Assembly: GCA_000471045.1 (NCBI GenBank)
Contig: KI301992.1
Coordinates: forward strand, 2,471,452-2,535,451
DNA: 64,000 bases
Reading direction: 5' to 3'
Origin: an actinobacterium LLX17
Lineage (GTDB): Bacteria > Actinomycetota > Actinomycetes > Propionibacteriales > Nocardioidaceae
How positions within the stretch are numbered: the first letter of the stretch is position 1; the number at the start of each line of letters is the position of its first letter. A program made the translations under genes and the position numbers. The notes under the pieces are model-generated. The model was not told the DNA's origin and did not search any database. It worked only from the letters and a program-made list of their open reading frames with translations. This document shows positions 25,529 through 36,700 of this stretch, piece by piece.

Positions 25529-27013
25529 ATGGACTACGCCGAGTACCGACGACACGACGCCACCGCACTGGCGCGACTGGTGGCCGACGGCGAGGTCAGC
25601 GCCGCCGAGCTGCTCGACGTCGCGATCGCCCGGGCCGATGCGGTCGATCCGGCCCTGAACGCCATCGTCCAGCCGATGCACGAGCAGGCTCGGCGCCGGG
25701 CGTCCGCCGACCTGAGCGGCCCGTTCGCCGGGGAGCCGTTCCTCGTGAAGGACCTGTTCCAGGACGTCGCCGGCCTGAGCACCGGGTCGGGATCGCGCGC
25801 GACCACGAATCATCGGGCCGCGACGAACAGCACGGTCGTCCAGCAGTGGATCGACGCCGGACTGGTGATCTTCGGCAAGACCAACACCCCCGAGTTCGGC
25901 ACGAAGGGCGTCACCGAGCCCGAGGCCAACGGCCCCACCCGCAACCCCTGGGACGTCACCCGAACCTCCGGTGGCTCGTCCGGCGGATCGGCCGCGGCCG
26001 TCGCGGCGGGCGTCGTGCCGATGGCCGGCGCCAGTGACGGCGGCGGCTCCATCCGCATCCCGGCCGCCTGGTGCGGCTTGGTCGGTCTCAAGCCGGGTCG
26101 CGGTCTCGTGTCGTCGGGCCCGAACTACGCCGAGTACATCCACGGCTCGGCCACCGAAGGCGTCGTCTCGCGGACCGTCCGCGACTCCGCCGCGATGCTC
26201 GACGTGCTGACGGCCACGCACGACCTCAGCGGCCCGTTCCTCCCGGCCCGACCGGACGAGTCGTACGCCGACCTGGCCCGCCGCGAACCCGGGCGGTTGC
26301 GGATCGGGTTCGTGACCGCTTCGCCGATCGACAGCGCCGTCGACCCCGAGGCGGTCGCTGCGGTGGAGGGTGCGGCCCGGCTGCTCGAGAGCCTTGGTCA
26401 CGACGTCTTCCCGACCGCGCTCGACATCGACGGCCAGCAGATGGCGCAGGACTTCATGGCCACCTGGAGCGCCGAGGTGGCGGTGACGGTCCGCAACCTG
26501 CGAGCCCAGGGCGCCGAGCGGGGCGACTTCGAGCTCGACACCCTGCTGCTCGCGGCGGTCGGGTCCGCGATGAGCGCGCCGGACCTCACCGCCGCCCACC
26601 AGCGCTGGCACACCTATGCCCGCGCGCTCGCGGACTTCCACGCCGGCGCCGACCCGCTCCTCACCCCGTCGGTCGCGCGGCCGCCCGTCCGCATCGGTGA
26701 GCTGGACACCCCGCCCGCGCTGCGCGCCGTCTCGTCCGTGCTGCTGCGGTCCGGGCTGGCCGGTCAGCTTCACCGCACCAAGCAGTGGAAGGACACGATC
26801 GTCACCAACCTGGCCCCGGTTCCGTTCACCCAGCTGGCGAACATCACCGGCCGGCCCGCCTTGTCGCTGCCACTGCACCGCACCGCCGACGACCTTCCGC
26901 TCGGCGTTCAGCTCGTCGGTGCCCTCGGCAGCGAGCCCCAGCTGCTGTCGCTCGCGACCCAGCTCGAGACCGCGGCCCCGTGGGCCCACCTCGAGCCGGA
27001 CCTCCGGGGGTAG
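25529..27013 (+). CDS. Amidase-signature hydrolase
   Basis: 494 residues from ATG 25529 (AGGACC upstream). The amidase-signature Ser-cisSer-Lys triad is visible: Lys in FLVKDLFQ, the glycine/serine loop [14 protein letters not shown] and the nucleophile in [10 protein letters not shown]. The C-terminal [18 protein letters not shown] is typical of the group that includes 6-aminohexanoate cyclic dimer hydrolase and other amidases with small or cyclic amide substrates. It is probably cytoplasmic. SelO starts 42 bases downstream. The substrate is unknown. Confidence 0.88.
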   Translation: MDYAEYRRHDATALARLVADGEVSAAELLDVAIARADAVDPALNAIVQPMHEQARRRASADLSGPFAGEPFLVKDLFQDVAGLSTGSGSRATTNHRAATNSTVVQQWIDAGLVIFGKTNTPEFGTKGVTEPEANGPTRNPWDVTRTSGGSSGGSAAAVAAGVVPMAGASDGGGSIRIPAAWCGLVGLKPGRGLVSSGPNYAEYIHGSATEGVVSRTVRDSAAMLDVLTATHDLSGPFLPARPDESYADLARREPGRLRIGFVTASPIDSAVDPEAVAAVEGAARLLESLGHDVFPTALDIDGQQMAQDFMATWSAEVAVTVRNLRAQGAERGDFELDTLLLAAVGSAMSAPDLTAAHQRWHTYARALADFHAGADPLLTPSVARPPVRIGELDTPPALRAVSSVLLRSGLAGQLHRTKQWKDTIVTNLAPVPFTQLANITGRPALSLPLHRTADDLPLGVQLVGALGSEPQLLSLATQLETAAPWAHLEPDLRG

Positions 27014-27055
27014 GGGCGGATCAACGAACGGCACGACCGCCGCCCGGTCAGTACC

Positions 27056-28516
27056 GTGGACGAGGTGACGACGACACCGCTGGCGATCCCCTTCACCCAG
27101 CAGTTCGCCGCGGACCTCCCCGAGCTGGCATTGCCGTGGCAGGCCGCGGAGACGCCGGACCCGCAGCTGCTGCTGCTCAACGACGCGCTGGCCGCCGAGC
27201 TCGACCTCGACCCCGAGGCACTGCGCGGCCTGGACGGCGTCGGGCTGCTCGCGGGCACGACGGTGCCGCCCAGCGCCTCGCCCGTCGCCCAGGCGTACTC
27301 CGGTCACCAGTTCGGCGGGTACTCGCCGCGACTCGGTGACGGTCGCGCCCTGCTGATCGGTGAGCTGACCGATCGCGACGGCCAGCTTCGTGACCTGCAC
27401 CTGAAGGGGTCAGGGCCGACGCCGTTCTCCCGCGGCGGCGACGGCTTCGCCGCGGTGGGACCGATGCTGCGCGAGCACGTCATCAGCGAGGCCATGCACG
27501 CGCTGGGCATCCCGACGACCCGCGCGCTGGGCGTCGTCGCGACCGGCCGGCCCGTGCGTCGCGAGACCGTGCTGCCCGGTGCCGTGCTGGCGCGGGTGGC
27601 GAGCAGCCACCTGCGCGTCGGCACCTTCCAGTACGCCGCGTCGACCGGCGACCTCGAGCTCGTGCGCCGCCTGGCCGACCACGCGATCGAGCGGCACCAC
27701 CCGGAGGCCGCCTCCTCCGAGCACCCGTACCGCGCGCTGCTCGATGCCGTCGCGGCCGCCCAGGCCGAGCTCGTGGCGCGCTGGATGCTCGTCGGCTTCG
27801 TGCACGGCGTCATGAACACCGACAACATGACCATCTCCGGCGAGACGATCGACTACGGCCCGTGCGCCTTCATGGAGACGTACGACCCCGCGACCGTCTA
27901 CAGCTCGATCGACACTGGCGGTCGGTACGCCTACGGCAACCAGCCGCTCGTCGCGCAGTGGAACCTGGCGCGCTTCGCCGAGACGCTGCTGCCGCTGCTC
28001 GACGACGACTCCGATCGCGCGGTGTCGATGGCGGAGGAGTCGCTCGGTGTGTTCCGCACGACCTACTCGGACACCTATGCCGCAGGCCTGGCAGCCAAGC
28101 TCGGCCTCCCCGCAGACGACGCCGCGCACGCGCTGGGCGAGGAGCTGCTCACGCTGCTTCACGCCAGCCACGTCGACTGGACCACGGGCTTCCGCGCTCT
28201 CGGCGCCGCCGCGCGCGGTGACGCCGAGCCGCTCCGAGGCCTGTTCCTCGACCTGCCCGGCATCGACGACTGGCTCTCCCGGTGGCGGGCACTCGACCCC
28301 GACCCCGCACTTCTGGACCGCACCAACCCCGTCTACGTCCCGCGCAACCACCTCGTCGAGGAGGCGCTCGACGCGGCGACGGCCGGTGACCTCGACCCTG
28401 TCCAGCGGCTGCTGGAGGTCGTGCTGCACCCCTTCGACGAGCGGCCCGGTCTCGAGCGCTACGCCACGCCGGCCCCGCAGGACTTCGGTCGCTACATCAC
28501 CTACTGCGGCACCTGA
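27056..28516 (+). CDS. selO: SelO/YdiU protein adenylyltransferase
   Basis: 486 residues. The pseudokinase fold of SelO is marked by [19 protein letters not shown] (ATP-binding, inverted P-loop), [19 protein letters not shown] and the catalytic region [20 protein letters not shown]. SelO enzymes transfer AMP to proteins and are linked to redox stress. The GTG start at 27056 is approximate; an in-frame GTG at 27065 is also possible. The last 16 bases overlap the 3' end of the convergent ABC-F gene. Confidence 0.92.
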   Translation: MDEVTTTPLAIPFTQQFAADLPELALPWQAAETPDPQLLLLNDALAAELDLDPEALRGLDGVGLLAGTTVPPSASPVAQAYSGHQFGGYSPRLGDGRALLIGELTDRDGQLRDLHLKGSGPTPFSRGGDGFAAVGPMLREHVISEAMHALGIPTTRALGVVATGRPVRRETVLPGAVLARVASSHLRVGTFQYAASTGDLELVRRLADHAIERHHPEAASSEHPYRALLDAVAAAQAELVARWMLVGFVHGVMNTDNMTISGETIDYGPCAFMETYDPATVYSSIDTGGRYAYGNQPLVAQWNLARFAETLLPLLDDDSDRAVSMAEESLGVFRTTYSDTYAAGLAAKLGLPADDAAHALGEELLTLLHASHVDWTTGFRALGAAARGDAEPLRGLFLDLPGIDDWLSRWRALDPDPALLDRTNPVYVPRNHLVEEALDAATAGDLDPVQRLLEVVLHPFDERPGLERYATPAPQDFGRYITYCGT

Positions 28517-30162
28517 GGTCGCCCCACCGAGACCCGGCCGTCCTGCACCTGCCAGAGCTGGTCGAGCCGGACGGTGTCCAGCAGCCGGCGGTCATGGGTG
28601 ACCAACAGCAGGGCGCCGTCGTAGGACTCGAGGGCCTCCTCCAGCTGCTCGATCGCGGGCAGGTCCAGGTGGTTCGTGGGCTCGTCCAGCACCAGGAGGT
28701 TGACCCCGCGGGCCTGGAGCAGCGCCATCGCGGCCCGGGTCCGCTCGCCGGGCGACAACCGGCCGACCAGGCTGGTGACCTGATCGGCCTTCAGCCCGAA
28801 CTTCGCCAGCAGCGTCCGCACGTCGGCGGGGGCCAGCTGTGGCATCGCCAGCTCGAAGGCCTCGCCGAGCGAGCGGTCCTCGGTCAGTCCGGTGCGGGCC
28901 TGGTCGATCTCGCCGACCGCGACCGAGGCGCCCATGCCGACCCGGCCACCGTCCGGCTCGAGCCGACCGAGGAGCAGGCGCAGCAGGGTGGACTTGCCAG
29001 CGCCGTTCGGACCGGTGACGCCGATCCGGTCGCCCGCGCTGACCTGCAGCGACGCTGGACCGAACGTGAACTCACCGAGTCTCGCGGTCACGCCGTCGAG
29101 CGTCGCGACGACCGAGCTCGAGCGGGGGGCGCTGCCGACCGTGAACTGCAGGGTCCATTCCTTGCGGGGCTCCTCGACCTCGGTCAGCCGGGCGATGCGC
29201 GACTCCATCTGGCGGACCTTCTGCGCCTGCTTCTCGGAGGACTCGACCTGCGCCCGGCGCCGGATCTTGTCGTTGTCGGGGGACTTCTTCATGGCGTTGC
29301 GGACACCTTGGGAGCTCCACTCCCGCTGCGTGCGAGCCCGCCCGACGAGGTCGGCCTTCACGCCGGCGAACTCCTCGTAGGCCTCGCGCGCATGTCGCCG
29401 CGCGACGGCCCGCTCCTCGAGGAAGGCGTCGTAGCCACCGTCGTAGACCGCCACCTGCTGCTGGGCGAGGTCGAGCTCGACGATTCGCGTCACGACACGG
29501 GAGAGGAACTCGCGGTCGTGCGAGACCAGCACCACCCCGGAGCGGAGACCGCGCACGAAGCTCTCGAGCCGTTCGAGGCCGGCCAGATCGAGGTCGTTGG
29601 TGGGCTCGTCGAGCAGGACCAGGTCGAAGCGGCTGAGCAGCAGCGCGGCCAGGGCCGCGCGGGCGGCCTGACCGCCGGACAAGGAGGTCATCACGGCGTC
29701 CGGGCCGACGTCGAGCCCGAGGTCGGCCAGCATCGACGGCAGTCGGTCGTCCAGGTCTGCGGCTCCGCTGGCCATCCACCGGTCGAAAGCCACGGCGTAG
29801 GCGTCCTCCTCCGTCCCGGAGGCATCGTCGCTCCCGAGCGCGGCGGCGGCCTGCTCCATCGCCACGGTCGCGTCCGCGGCCCCCGTGCGTCGGGCGACGT
29901 AGTGGGCGACGGTCTCCCCGGCGACGCGCTCGTGCTCCTGGGGCAACCAGCCGACGAACGCGTCCGTGGGTGCCGTCGTCACGCTGCCCCCGACCGGGTC
30001 CAGGTCACCGGCGAGGATGCGCAGGAGCGTGGTCTTGCCGGCGCCGTTCGCTCCGACCACCCCCACCACGTCACCGGGGGCGACCGTCAGGTCGAGCTTC
30101 TCGAAGAGGGTGCGGTGCGCGTGGCCACCGGCGAGGTCCTTGGTGACGAGGTGCGCGCTCAT
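28501..30162 (-). CDS. ABC-F family ATPase
   Basis: 553 residues from ATG 30162, where TACGAT six bases upstream indicates a leaderless transcript. Two ABC domains and no membrane segments: Walker [12 protein letters not shown] and [11 protein letters not shown], signatures [12 protein letters not shown] and [12 protein letters not shown], Walker [13 protein letters not shown] and [13 protein letters not shown] charged linker between them contains [22 protein letters not shown] proteins act on the ribosome, in translation control or antibiotic protection. Which applies here is not determined. Confidence 0.92.
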   Translation of the reverse strand: MSAHLVTKDLAGGHAHRTLFEKLDLTVAPGDVVGVVGANGAGKTTLLRILAGDLDPVGGSVTTAPTDAFVGWLPQEHERVAGETVAHYVARRTGAADATVAMEQAAAALGSDDASGTEEDAYAVAFDRWMASGAADLDDRLPSMLADLGLDVGPDAVMTSLSGGQAARAALAALLLSRFDLVLLDEPTNDLDLAGLERLESFVRGLRSGVVLVSHDREFLSRVVTRIVELDLAQQQVAVYDGGYDAFLEERAVARRHAREAYEEFAGVKADLVGRARTQREWSSQGVRNAMKKSPDNDKIRRRAQVESSEKQAQKVRQMESRIARLTEVEEPRKEWTLQFTVGSAPRSSSVVATLDGVTARLGEFTFGPASLQVSAGDRIGVTGPNGAGKSTLLRLLLGRLEPDGGRVGMGASVAVGEIDQARTGLTEDRSLGEAFELAMPQLAPADVRTLLAKFGLKADQVTSLVGRLSPGERTRAAMALLQARGVNLLVLDEPTNHLDLPAIEQLEEALESYDGALLLVTHDRRLLDTVRLDQLWQVQDGRVSVGRPQVPQ

Positions 30163-30190
30163 CAGGCGATCGTAGGTCCGCCGACCGGAG

Positions 30191-30487
30191 CTACGTGGCA
30201 GCGGTGCGAAGGCGGACCTCGCGTTCCATCCGCTTCTCATGACGCTCGCGCCCCTTGAGGGCCTCGGCCTCACGACTCTTCGGCGGCGCCTTCGTCACGA
30301 GGTCGTCGAGCAGACGTCGGGTCGCGAGCGCGATCTCGTCGATGGCCCGCTCGAACGGCTCGGCGTTGGCCTGCGACGGGCGGGTCGACCCGCTGACCTT
30401 CCGCACGAACTGGAGGGCGGCCTCGCGCACCTCGTCGTCAGTCGTCGGCGGGTCGAAGTTGTGGAGCACCCTGATGTTCCGGCACAT
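30191..30487 (-). CDS. DUF2277 family protein
   Basis: 98 residues beginning MCRNIRVLHNFDPP, the diagnostic start of DUF2277, followed by AALQFVRKVSG and a basic C-terminus (KGRERHEKRMEREVRLR). The true start is ATG 30487, since residues further upstream are not conserved in the family. It is a small soluble protein of unknown function, widespread in actinobacteria. It ends 28 bases before the ABC-F start region on the same strand. Confidence 0.88.
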   Translation of the reverse strand: MCRNIRVLHNFDPPTTDDEVREAALQFVRKVSGSTRPSQANAEPFERAIDEIALATRRLLDDLVTKAPPKSREAEALKGRERHEKRMEREVRLRTAAT

Positions 30488-30543
30488 GCTGCGACGGTAG
30501 CCCGAGGCGGCGCCCGCGACCACGCGCTCGGTACGTTCCGGGG

Positions 30544-31038
30544 GTGAGCGCTTCGGAGTGGTGGGGCCTGCTCGGCGTCTTCGCCGGAGGCGCGCTGCCG
30601 TGGCTCGAGGCCATCGTGGTGATCCCGGGCGGCATCGTCGCCGGACTGCCGGTGGTGCCCGTGGTCGCCGCGGGGATGATCGGCAACCTGCTGACGGTGG
30701 GCGTCGCGGCGTTCGCCGGGGACTGGCTCAAGCTGCGGCTCACAGCGTGGCGGAGGCGTCGTGTCGTCCCCGACGACGACCCCGAGGCGAAGGCGCGACG
30801 CGCCGCCACGACGCACAAGCGCCGCGCCCGGATCGAGCGCCTCATGAACCGCGGCGGGCTCCCACTCCTCGCCCTCCTCGGCCCGCTCGGCATCGGCACC
30901 CAGATCTCGGCCGTGGTGGCCGTGGCCACCGGAGTCCGTCCCGGACGCGCCTTCCTCTGGGTCGGTGCGGGCACGGTGTTCTGGTGCGTCGTGGTGGCCG
31001 TGGCGACCGCGGCCGGTTTCGACGCCGTCCGCGGCTGA
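30544..31038 (+). CDS. Small membrane protein of the small multidrug export type
   Basis: GTG start at 30544. The 164-residue product has about four membrane helices with a basic central loop (RRRRVVPDDDPEAKARRAA). ALPWLEAIVVIPGGIVAGLP and LLGPLGIGTQISAVVAVATG resemble the putative small multi-drug export/DedA-like family. It is divergent from the DUF2277 gene. The transport role is inferred from family resemblance only. Confidence 0.7.
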   Translation: MSASEWWGLLGVFAGGALPWLEAIVVIPGGIVAGLPVVPVVAAGMIGNLLTVGVAAFAGDWLKLRLTAWRRRRVVPDDDPEAKARRAATTHKRRARIERLMNRGGLPLLALLGPLGIGTQISAVVAVATGVRPGRAFLWVGAGTVFWCVVVAVATAAGFDAVRG

Positions 31039-31040
31039 CG

Positions 31041-31078
31041 ACCACGAACGGCGTCGGACTCACCCCGATCGTCGTGGT
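31041..31078. terminator. Possible bidirectional hairpin
   Basis: ACCACGA at 31041-31047 pairs with TCGTGGT at 31072-31078 across the 3' ends of the convergent small membrane protein gene and the HNH endonuclease gene. The stem is short and the loop long, so support is weak. Confidence 0.3.
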
Positions 31079-32274
31079 GCGGGTGAGGTGTAGGTGTGAC
31101 CGGTGGGCGTGGTCCAGATGACCTCGCCGTTGGTGCCGCGCGTGGTCCTCCAGCCCGGCAGCTCCTTGATGAGGTTGGAGAGTCGGCACACTGCTTGACC
31201 GTTGGTCTGGGTGGTCGGCCCGCCTCGGCGGTGGGGCGTGATGTGGTCGATCTCTTTGCTGCGACACCCGCACCCGGGTTGTCGGCAGCGGTGGTGGTCG
31301 CGGGTGCGGATCCACCGCGCCAAGGCGCCGGTGAAGCAGCGTCGACGGGTGTCGAGCCTGGCCAGATCACCTGCCGGGTCGGTGAAGAGGCGCCGGTACC
31401 AGGTCTGGCCGGCGGTGTCGGCGATCTGTGCGGCCAGACCGGGGGTGATCGATCCGTGACCAGCGAGCTCTGCAGCCACCGGAGCACCCTGCAGCGCCTG
31501 CAGAGGCATGACGATGCTGAGGTCGACGTCGTGGCCCTCAGCCTGCGTGAGGCCCGTGACGCGTTCGAAGAGCGCCCCCGCCATGAGCTGGCCCCGGTAG
31601 CGCGGGTCACCGGCAGCACGCCGGCGATCGGCGTGGGACTGAAGGGCCTGATGGGTGGCGAGGAGCTGCTCGGCAGGACCACGCACGACGAGGGAAGCGA
31701 TGCCGCCCGGCTCCGGGTAGTGGTGGACGTACTGGATGGCCCGCTCGGCGATCTCGCGCTGCCGGGCGGCCTCGACGTCGTGGGTGACGACGAGCTCGCG
31801 GGTCAGCTGCGTGGCCTTGCCCGGTGTCAGCTGCGTCAGGTCGCGCTCGAGCGCCGCGTCGACCGCCTCGGCTGTGTGGTCGTCGAGGTTCTGGATCTCG
31901 CGCGCGATCGCCCGGGCCACCGGTTCGCTGATCTCACCGGCACCGAACGCCGACCGCACAGCGCGCATCGGCTGCAGCGCCATCATCAGGGCGAACTGGG
32001 AGCGACCCGTCGCGGGCGAGACGCCACGGGCCATCGCGACCTCGGCAGCCACGGAAAGGGACGGGTCGCCGTGGCCGACCGGGACGTGCTGGAGACGGTC
32101 GCGGTAGAGACCGTCGATCTGCTCCACGATGCGAGCCTGGGCGACGCGCACGACCCGCTCCAGCGCGGCGACGGCGTCGATCCGCGAAGCACCGAGATCA
32201 TCGGGCGCAAGGGCAGCGAAGTCCGTCGCCGCCACCGCGGCGAGAACGTCCTCCGGGGCCAGGTCCTCGAACAT
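31060..32274 (-). CDS. DUF222 / 13E12-type HNH endonuclease
   Basis: 404 residues from ATG 32274. The N-terminal DUF222 region is helical (LAPEDVLAAVAATDFAALAP, RARIV-type helices). The C-terminal HNH nuclease reads IRTRDHHRCRQPGCGCRSK, EIDHITPHRRGGPTTQTNG and CRLSNLIKELPGW, giving the zinc cysteines and the His-Asn-His centre. These proteins occur in many copies in actinobacterial genomes and are often treated as mobile or domesticated homing-type nucleases. No intron or intein is nearby. Biological role unknown. Confidence 0.9.
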   Translation of the reverse strand: MFEDLAPEDVLAAVAATDFAALAPDDLGASRIDAVAALERVVRVAQARIVEQIDGLYRDRLQHVPVGHGDPSLSVAAEVAMARGVSPATGRSQFALMMALQPMRAVRSAFGAGEISEPVARAIAREIQNLDDHTAEAVDAALERDLTQLTPGKATQLTRELVVTHDVEAARQREIAERAIQYVHHYPEPGGIASLVVRGPAEQLLATHQALQSHADRRRAAGDPRYRGQLMAGALFERVTGLTQAEGHDVDLSIVMPLQALQGAPVAAELAGHGSITPGLAAQIADTAGQTWYRRLFTDPAGDLARLDTRRRCFTGALARWIRTRDHHRCRQPGCGCRSKEIDHITPHRRGGPTTQTNGQAVCRLSNLIKELPGWRTTRGTNGEVIWTTPTGHTYTSPAPRRSG

Positions 32275-32391
32275 GCGACCAGTCTTCGAGACCCCTCCGA
32301 CACCCCCAACGCGCGACCGCACCACCTGTGGACAACGGGGAACGTCGTGACCGACGCGCTGGGACTGCGAGGAATGCGATAGTCATGGCCC

Positions 32392-33315
32392 ATGGAGCAG
32401 GTCGCCCTCGTCATCGGCGAGTCGCTGGTCGACGTCGTGCACGACCGGGACGGATCGAGCGCCGAGCGCCCCGGCGGCAGCGCCGCCAACGTCGCTGTCG
32501 CGCTCTCCCGCCTCGAGCGGCCGGTCTGGTTCGCGACCAGCTACGCCGACGACCGTCTGGGCGCCGTGGTGTCCCGGCACCTCCGTGACGCGGGGATCGA
32601 GCTGGCGACCGATCCGCACGTGGTCGACCGGACGTCCGTCGCCGAGGCACGGATCGGGCCGGACGGTGCCGCGACGTACGAGTTCGACGTCGACTGGCGG
32701 CTCGCCGAGACCCTCACCGTCCCCGACGACGTGACTGTGACGGCGGTGCACGTCTGCTCCTTCAGCGCGGTGCTGCCGCCGGGCGCTGACGGCGTGCTGT
32801 CCGTCGTGCAGGAGTGGCGCGACCGCGCGAGCATCTCCTACGACGTCAACGTCCGGCCCGACCTGACCGGTACCGGCGCGCACGTCGTGTCCCGCGTGGA
32901 GCAGCTGGTCGCGCTGGCCGATGTCGTGAAGGCGTCCGACGAGGACGTGGCAGCCCTCTATCCAGGCGAGCCCGAGGCCGCGGTCGTCACCCGATGGCTC
33001 GCTACGGGCCCTGCGGTCGTCATCGTGACCCGCGGAGCCGACGGCGCCACCGCGTTCGCGGGGCGCGGCAGCGTCGACGTGGCGGCCGTCGACCGCGGCC
33101 TGGTGGACACGATCGGCGCCGGGGACACCTTCTCCGCCGCGATCATCGACGCCCTGTGGGAGCGCGGCCTGCTCGGCGCGGAATCCCGGGACCGACTGCG
33201 GTCGCTCGACCTCGACGTCTGGCGCGCCGTCCTCGGCCACGCGGCGGCGGCCGCAGCCGTCACCGTCTCCCGCCCGGGGGCCGACCCGCCCCGCCGGGGT
33301 GAGCTGAGCTCGTAG
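32392..33315 (+). CDS. PfkB-family carbohydrate kinase
   Basis: 307 residues. The ribokinase fold shows VIGESLVDVVHDRDG at the N-terminus, the glycine pair PGGSAANVAVALSRL in the substrate lid and DTIGAGDTFSAAIIDALW, which carries the catalytic Asp and the anion hole. It phosphorylates a sugar (fructose, ribose or similar) using ATP. GATAGT lies about ten bases upstream of ATG. No sugar transporter or regulator sits next to it, so the substrate is open. Confidence 0.9.
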   Translation: MEQVALVIGESLVDVVHDRDGSSAERPGGSAANVAVALSRLERPVWFATSYADDRLGAVVSRHLRDAGIELATDPHVVDRTSVAEARIGPDGAATYEFDVDWRLAETLTVPDDVTVTAVHVCSFSAVLPPGADGVLSVVQEWRDRASISYDVNVRPDLTGTGAHVVSRVEQLVALADVVKASDEDVAALYPGEPEAAVVTRWLATGPAVVIVTRGADGATAFAGRGSVDVAAVDRGLVDTIGAGDTFSAAIIDALWERGLLGAESRDRLRSLDLDVWRAVLGHAAAAAAVTVSRPGADPPRRGELSS

Positions 33316-33374
33316 CGGTCCCGAATGGGAGGCGTTGACGTGCGGGCCGACCACGAGGTCCGTAGCGTCGGGTC

Positions 33375-33740
33375 ATGACCAAGCCGAGCTACAGCACCCT
33401 CATCTCCGCAGCGACCGCCGGCTATGCCGTGTTCGCACTCGCCAAGCCGCGACACCTGGGCAAGGCGCTGACCAACAGCCCGCTCAAGCAGCCCGAGTAC
33501 GACGTGGTGGCGCGCCTCTTCGGACCCCGCGACCTCGCCATCAGCGCGCTCGCGATCCTCGCCCCGTCGGCGCGTGCCCGTGAGAACGCCATGATCGCCC
33601 GCGTCGCGCTCGACCTCTCAGACACCGTCCTGCTGACCGGCGAGGCAACGACCAAGACCGGCAAGGCCAAGGTCATCGGCGCCACCGTCACCTGGGCCAG
33701 CCTCAACGTCGCCGCGATCTTGGCCGACCGCAAGGCCTGA
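33375..33740 (+). CDS. Conserved hypothetical membrane-associated protein
   Basis: 121 residues beginning MTKPSYSTLISAATAGYAVF with three or four short hydrophobic stretches (LFGPRDLAISALAILAP and VIGATVTWASLNVAAIL). The GPRD and LADRKA ends recall small DUF4267-like proteins, but I cannot place it firmly. TAGCGT six bases before ATG suggests a leaderless transcript. It is convergent with pyruvate carboxylase. Confidence 0.7.
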   Translation: MTKPSYSTLISAATAGYAVFALAKPRHLGKALTNSPLKQPEYDVVARLFGPRDLAISALAILAPSARARENAMIARVALDLSDTVLLTGEATTKTGKAKVIGATVTWASLNVAAILADRKA

Positions 33741-33765
33741 CCGCACCACGAGCCACCGCCTCGCC

Positions 33766-36700
33766 TCAGCCCAGCACGAGCAGGAGGTCGCCGCCCTCGG
33801 CCTGGCGGGTCGAGGTGACGACGAGACGCTCGACCGTCCCGTCGGTGGGGGCGGTGATGGAGGCTTCCATCTTCATCGCCTCGATCGTGGCGACCGTCTG
33901 GCCGGCGCTGACGCTGTCGCCCTCGTCGACCAGGGGCGTGACGACACCGGCGAACGGCACCGCGACCTGGTTCGGGTTGGCGGTGTCGGCCTTCTCGGCC
34001 GCCACGACGGTCGACTCCGCAGACGTGTCACGGACCTGGGTGGGACGCAGCTGGCCGTTGATGGTGCCGACCACGGTGCGCATGCCACGGGCGTCGGGCT
34101 CACCGATCGCCTCGACGCCGAGCAGCACGAGGTGGCTCTCGTCGAGGTGCACCTCCACCTCGGTGTCGGGGTCGAGACCGTAGAAGAACGCGGCGGTGGG
34201 CAGCGCGGAGAGGTCGCCGTAGTGCTCGACGGCCTCCTCGTGCTCTGTCGCCGGTCCGGGGAACAGGAGCTGGTTGAGGGTGCGGCGAGGCTCGGCGGCG
34301 AGCTGCTCGGTCTGCTCGGCGGTCAGCTCGGCGACGGCCGGCTTGGCGTCACGACCGGCGAGGGCCTTGGAGCGGAACGGCTCCGGCCAGCCGCCGGGCG
34401 GATCGCCGAGCTCGCCGGACAAAAAGCCGATGACGGAGTCGGGGATGTCGAACGCCGACGGGTCGGCCTCGAAGTCCGCGGGGTCGGCGCCGACGGCCAC
34501 GAGGTGCAGGGCGAGGTCGCCGACGACCTTCGACGACGGCGTCACCTTGACGACGTTGCCGAGGATGTCGTTCGCCGCGGCGTACATGTCCTCGATCTGC
34601 TCGAACTTCTCACCCAGCCCGAGGGCAACGGCCTGCTGGCGCAGGTTCGACAGCTGACCGCCGGGGATCTCGTGCCGGTAGACGCGGCCGGTGGGGGCGG
34701 GCAGGCCGGACTCGAACGGTGCGTAAAGGCGGCGCACGGCCTCCCAGTACGGCTCGAGCGCGTTGACTGCCGCGATGGACAGGCCCGTCTCGCGGGGCGA
34801 CCGGTCGGTCGCCGCGACCAGCGCGGACATCGCCGGTTGGCTGGTGGTGCCGGCCAGCGCCGCAGAGGCCGCGTCGACGGCGTCGACCCCGGCCTCGATC
34901 GCCGCAGTCAGCGTGGCGAGCTGGCCGCCGGGGGTGTCGTGGGTGTGCAGGTGCACGGGCAGGTCGAACCGGTCCCGCAAGGCGGTGACGAGGGTGCGGG
35001 CGGCGGGGGCGCGGAGCAGGCCGGCCATGTCCTTGATCGCCAGCACGTGCGCACCGGCGTCGACGATCCGCTCAGCCAGAGCCAGGTAGTAGTCCAGCGT
35101 GTAGAGCTGCTCGGCCGGGTAGGACAGGTCACCGGTGTAGCAGAGCGCGACCTCCGCGATCGTGCTGCCGGTCGCCCGCACCGCATCGATCGCCGGACGC
35201 ATCTGGTCGACGTCGTTGAGCGCGTCGAAGATCCGGAAGATGTCGATGCCCGTCGAGGCCGCCTCCGCGACGAACGCGTCGGTGACCGCAGTCGGGTAGG
35301 GCGTGTAGCCGACGGTGTTGCGTCCGCGCAGCAGCATCTGCAAGCACACGTTCGGGGCCGCTTCACGCAGCTCGGCGAGCCGGCCCCACGGATCCTCCTT
35401 CAGGAACCGCAGCGCCACGTCATACGTGGCGCCACCCCACGCCTCGATGCTCAGCAGCTGCGGCATCGTCCGCGCCACCACCGGCGCCGCCGCCACGAGG
35501 TCGCGCGTGCGGATGCGCGTGGCCAGCAACGACTGGTGCGCGTCGCGGAACGTCGTGTCGGTGACGTGCACCCGGTCGTCGTCACGCAGCGCGGCCGCGA
35601 AGCCCTCCGGACCCAGCTCACGGAGCCAGTCGCGGCTGCCGTGCGGCATGTCCGCATCCTCATCGATCGCCGGCAGCTTGGTGATCGGGTCGACGTCGAC
35701 CGGCCGTGCGCCGTGCGGCTGGTTGACGGTCACGTCGGCCACGTAGGCCAGCAGCTTCTCGGCCGGGTGCTCGATCGACGGCGCGTGGACCAGCTCGGGG
35801 TGCTGATCGATGAACTGCGTCGTCGTGCCACCGCGTGCGAACTCCGGGTGCCGCAGCAGCGCCTGCACGAACGGGATGTTGGTCGACACCCCACCGATGC
35901 GGAACTCCGCCAGACCACGCCGAGCGCGGGTGATGACCGACTCGAAGGAGTCGGCGCGGCACGTCATCTTGGCCAGCATCGAGTCGAAGTGCGGACTGAT
36001 CGCCGCCCCCACGTGCACCGTGCCGCCATCCAGGCGCACACCAGGACCGCCCGGGGAGGAGTACGAGGTGATGGTGCCGGTGTCGGGCCGGAAGTCGTTC
36101 GACGGGTCCTCGGTCGTGATGCGGCACTGCAGCGCGAAGCCCGTCACCGTGATGTCGTCCTGCACCAGGCCCAGGTCCGCCAGCGTCTCCCCCGCGGCGA
36201 TGCGCAGCTGCGCCTGCACCAGGTCGACACCGGTGACCTCCTCGGTCACCGTGTGCTCGACCTGGATGCGCGGGTTCATCTCGATGAACACGTACCGGCC
36301 GTCGCCACCCAGCAGGAACTCGACCGTGCCCGCGCATGAGTACCCGATCTCGCGCGCGAACCGCACCGCGTCGGCGCACATCGCGTCCTTCAGCTCCGGG
36401 TCGAGCGCAGGGGCCGGCGCGATCTCCACGACCTTCTGATGACGGCGCTGCACCGAGCAGTCGCGCTCGTGCAGATGGACCACGCCACCGGCGCCGTCGG
36501 CGAGGATCTGCACCTCGATGTGGCGGGCGTCGACCACCGCCTCCTCCACGAAGCAGGTCGGGTCACCGAATGCGCCGTCGGCCTCGCGCATCGCTGCCTC
36601 GACCGAGTCCCGCAGCTTCGCCGGATCGTCGACGCGGCGCATGCCCCGGCCACCACCACCGGCGACGGCCTTCACGAACAACGGGTACGTCAACCGCTCG

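Noticed and set aside
34132..36339. 735-residue open frame on the plus strand
   Set aside because: Antisense to pyruvate carboxylase, with Arg/Gly/Val-rich text typical of high-GC shadows.
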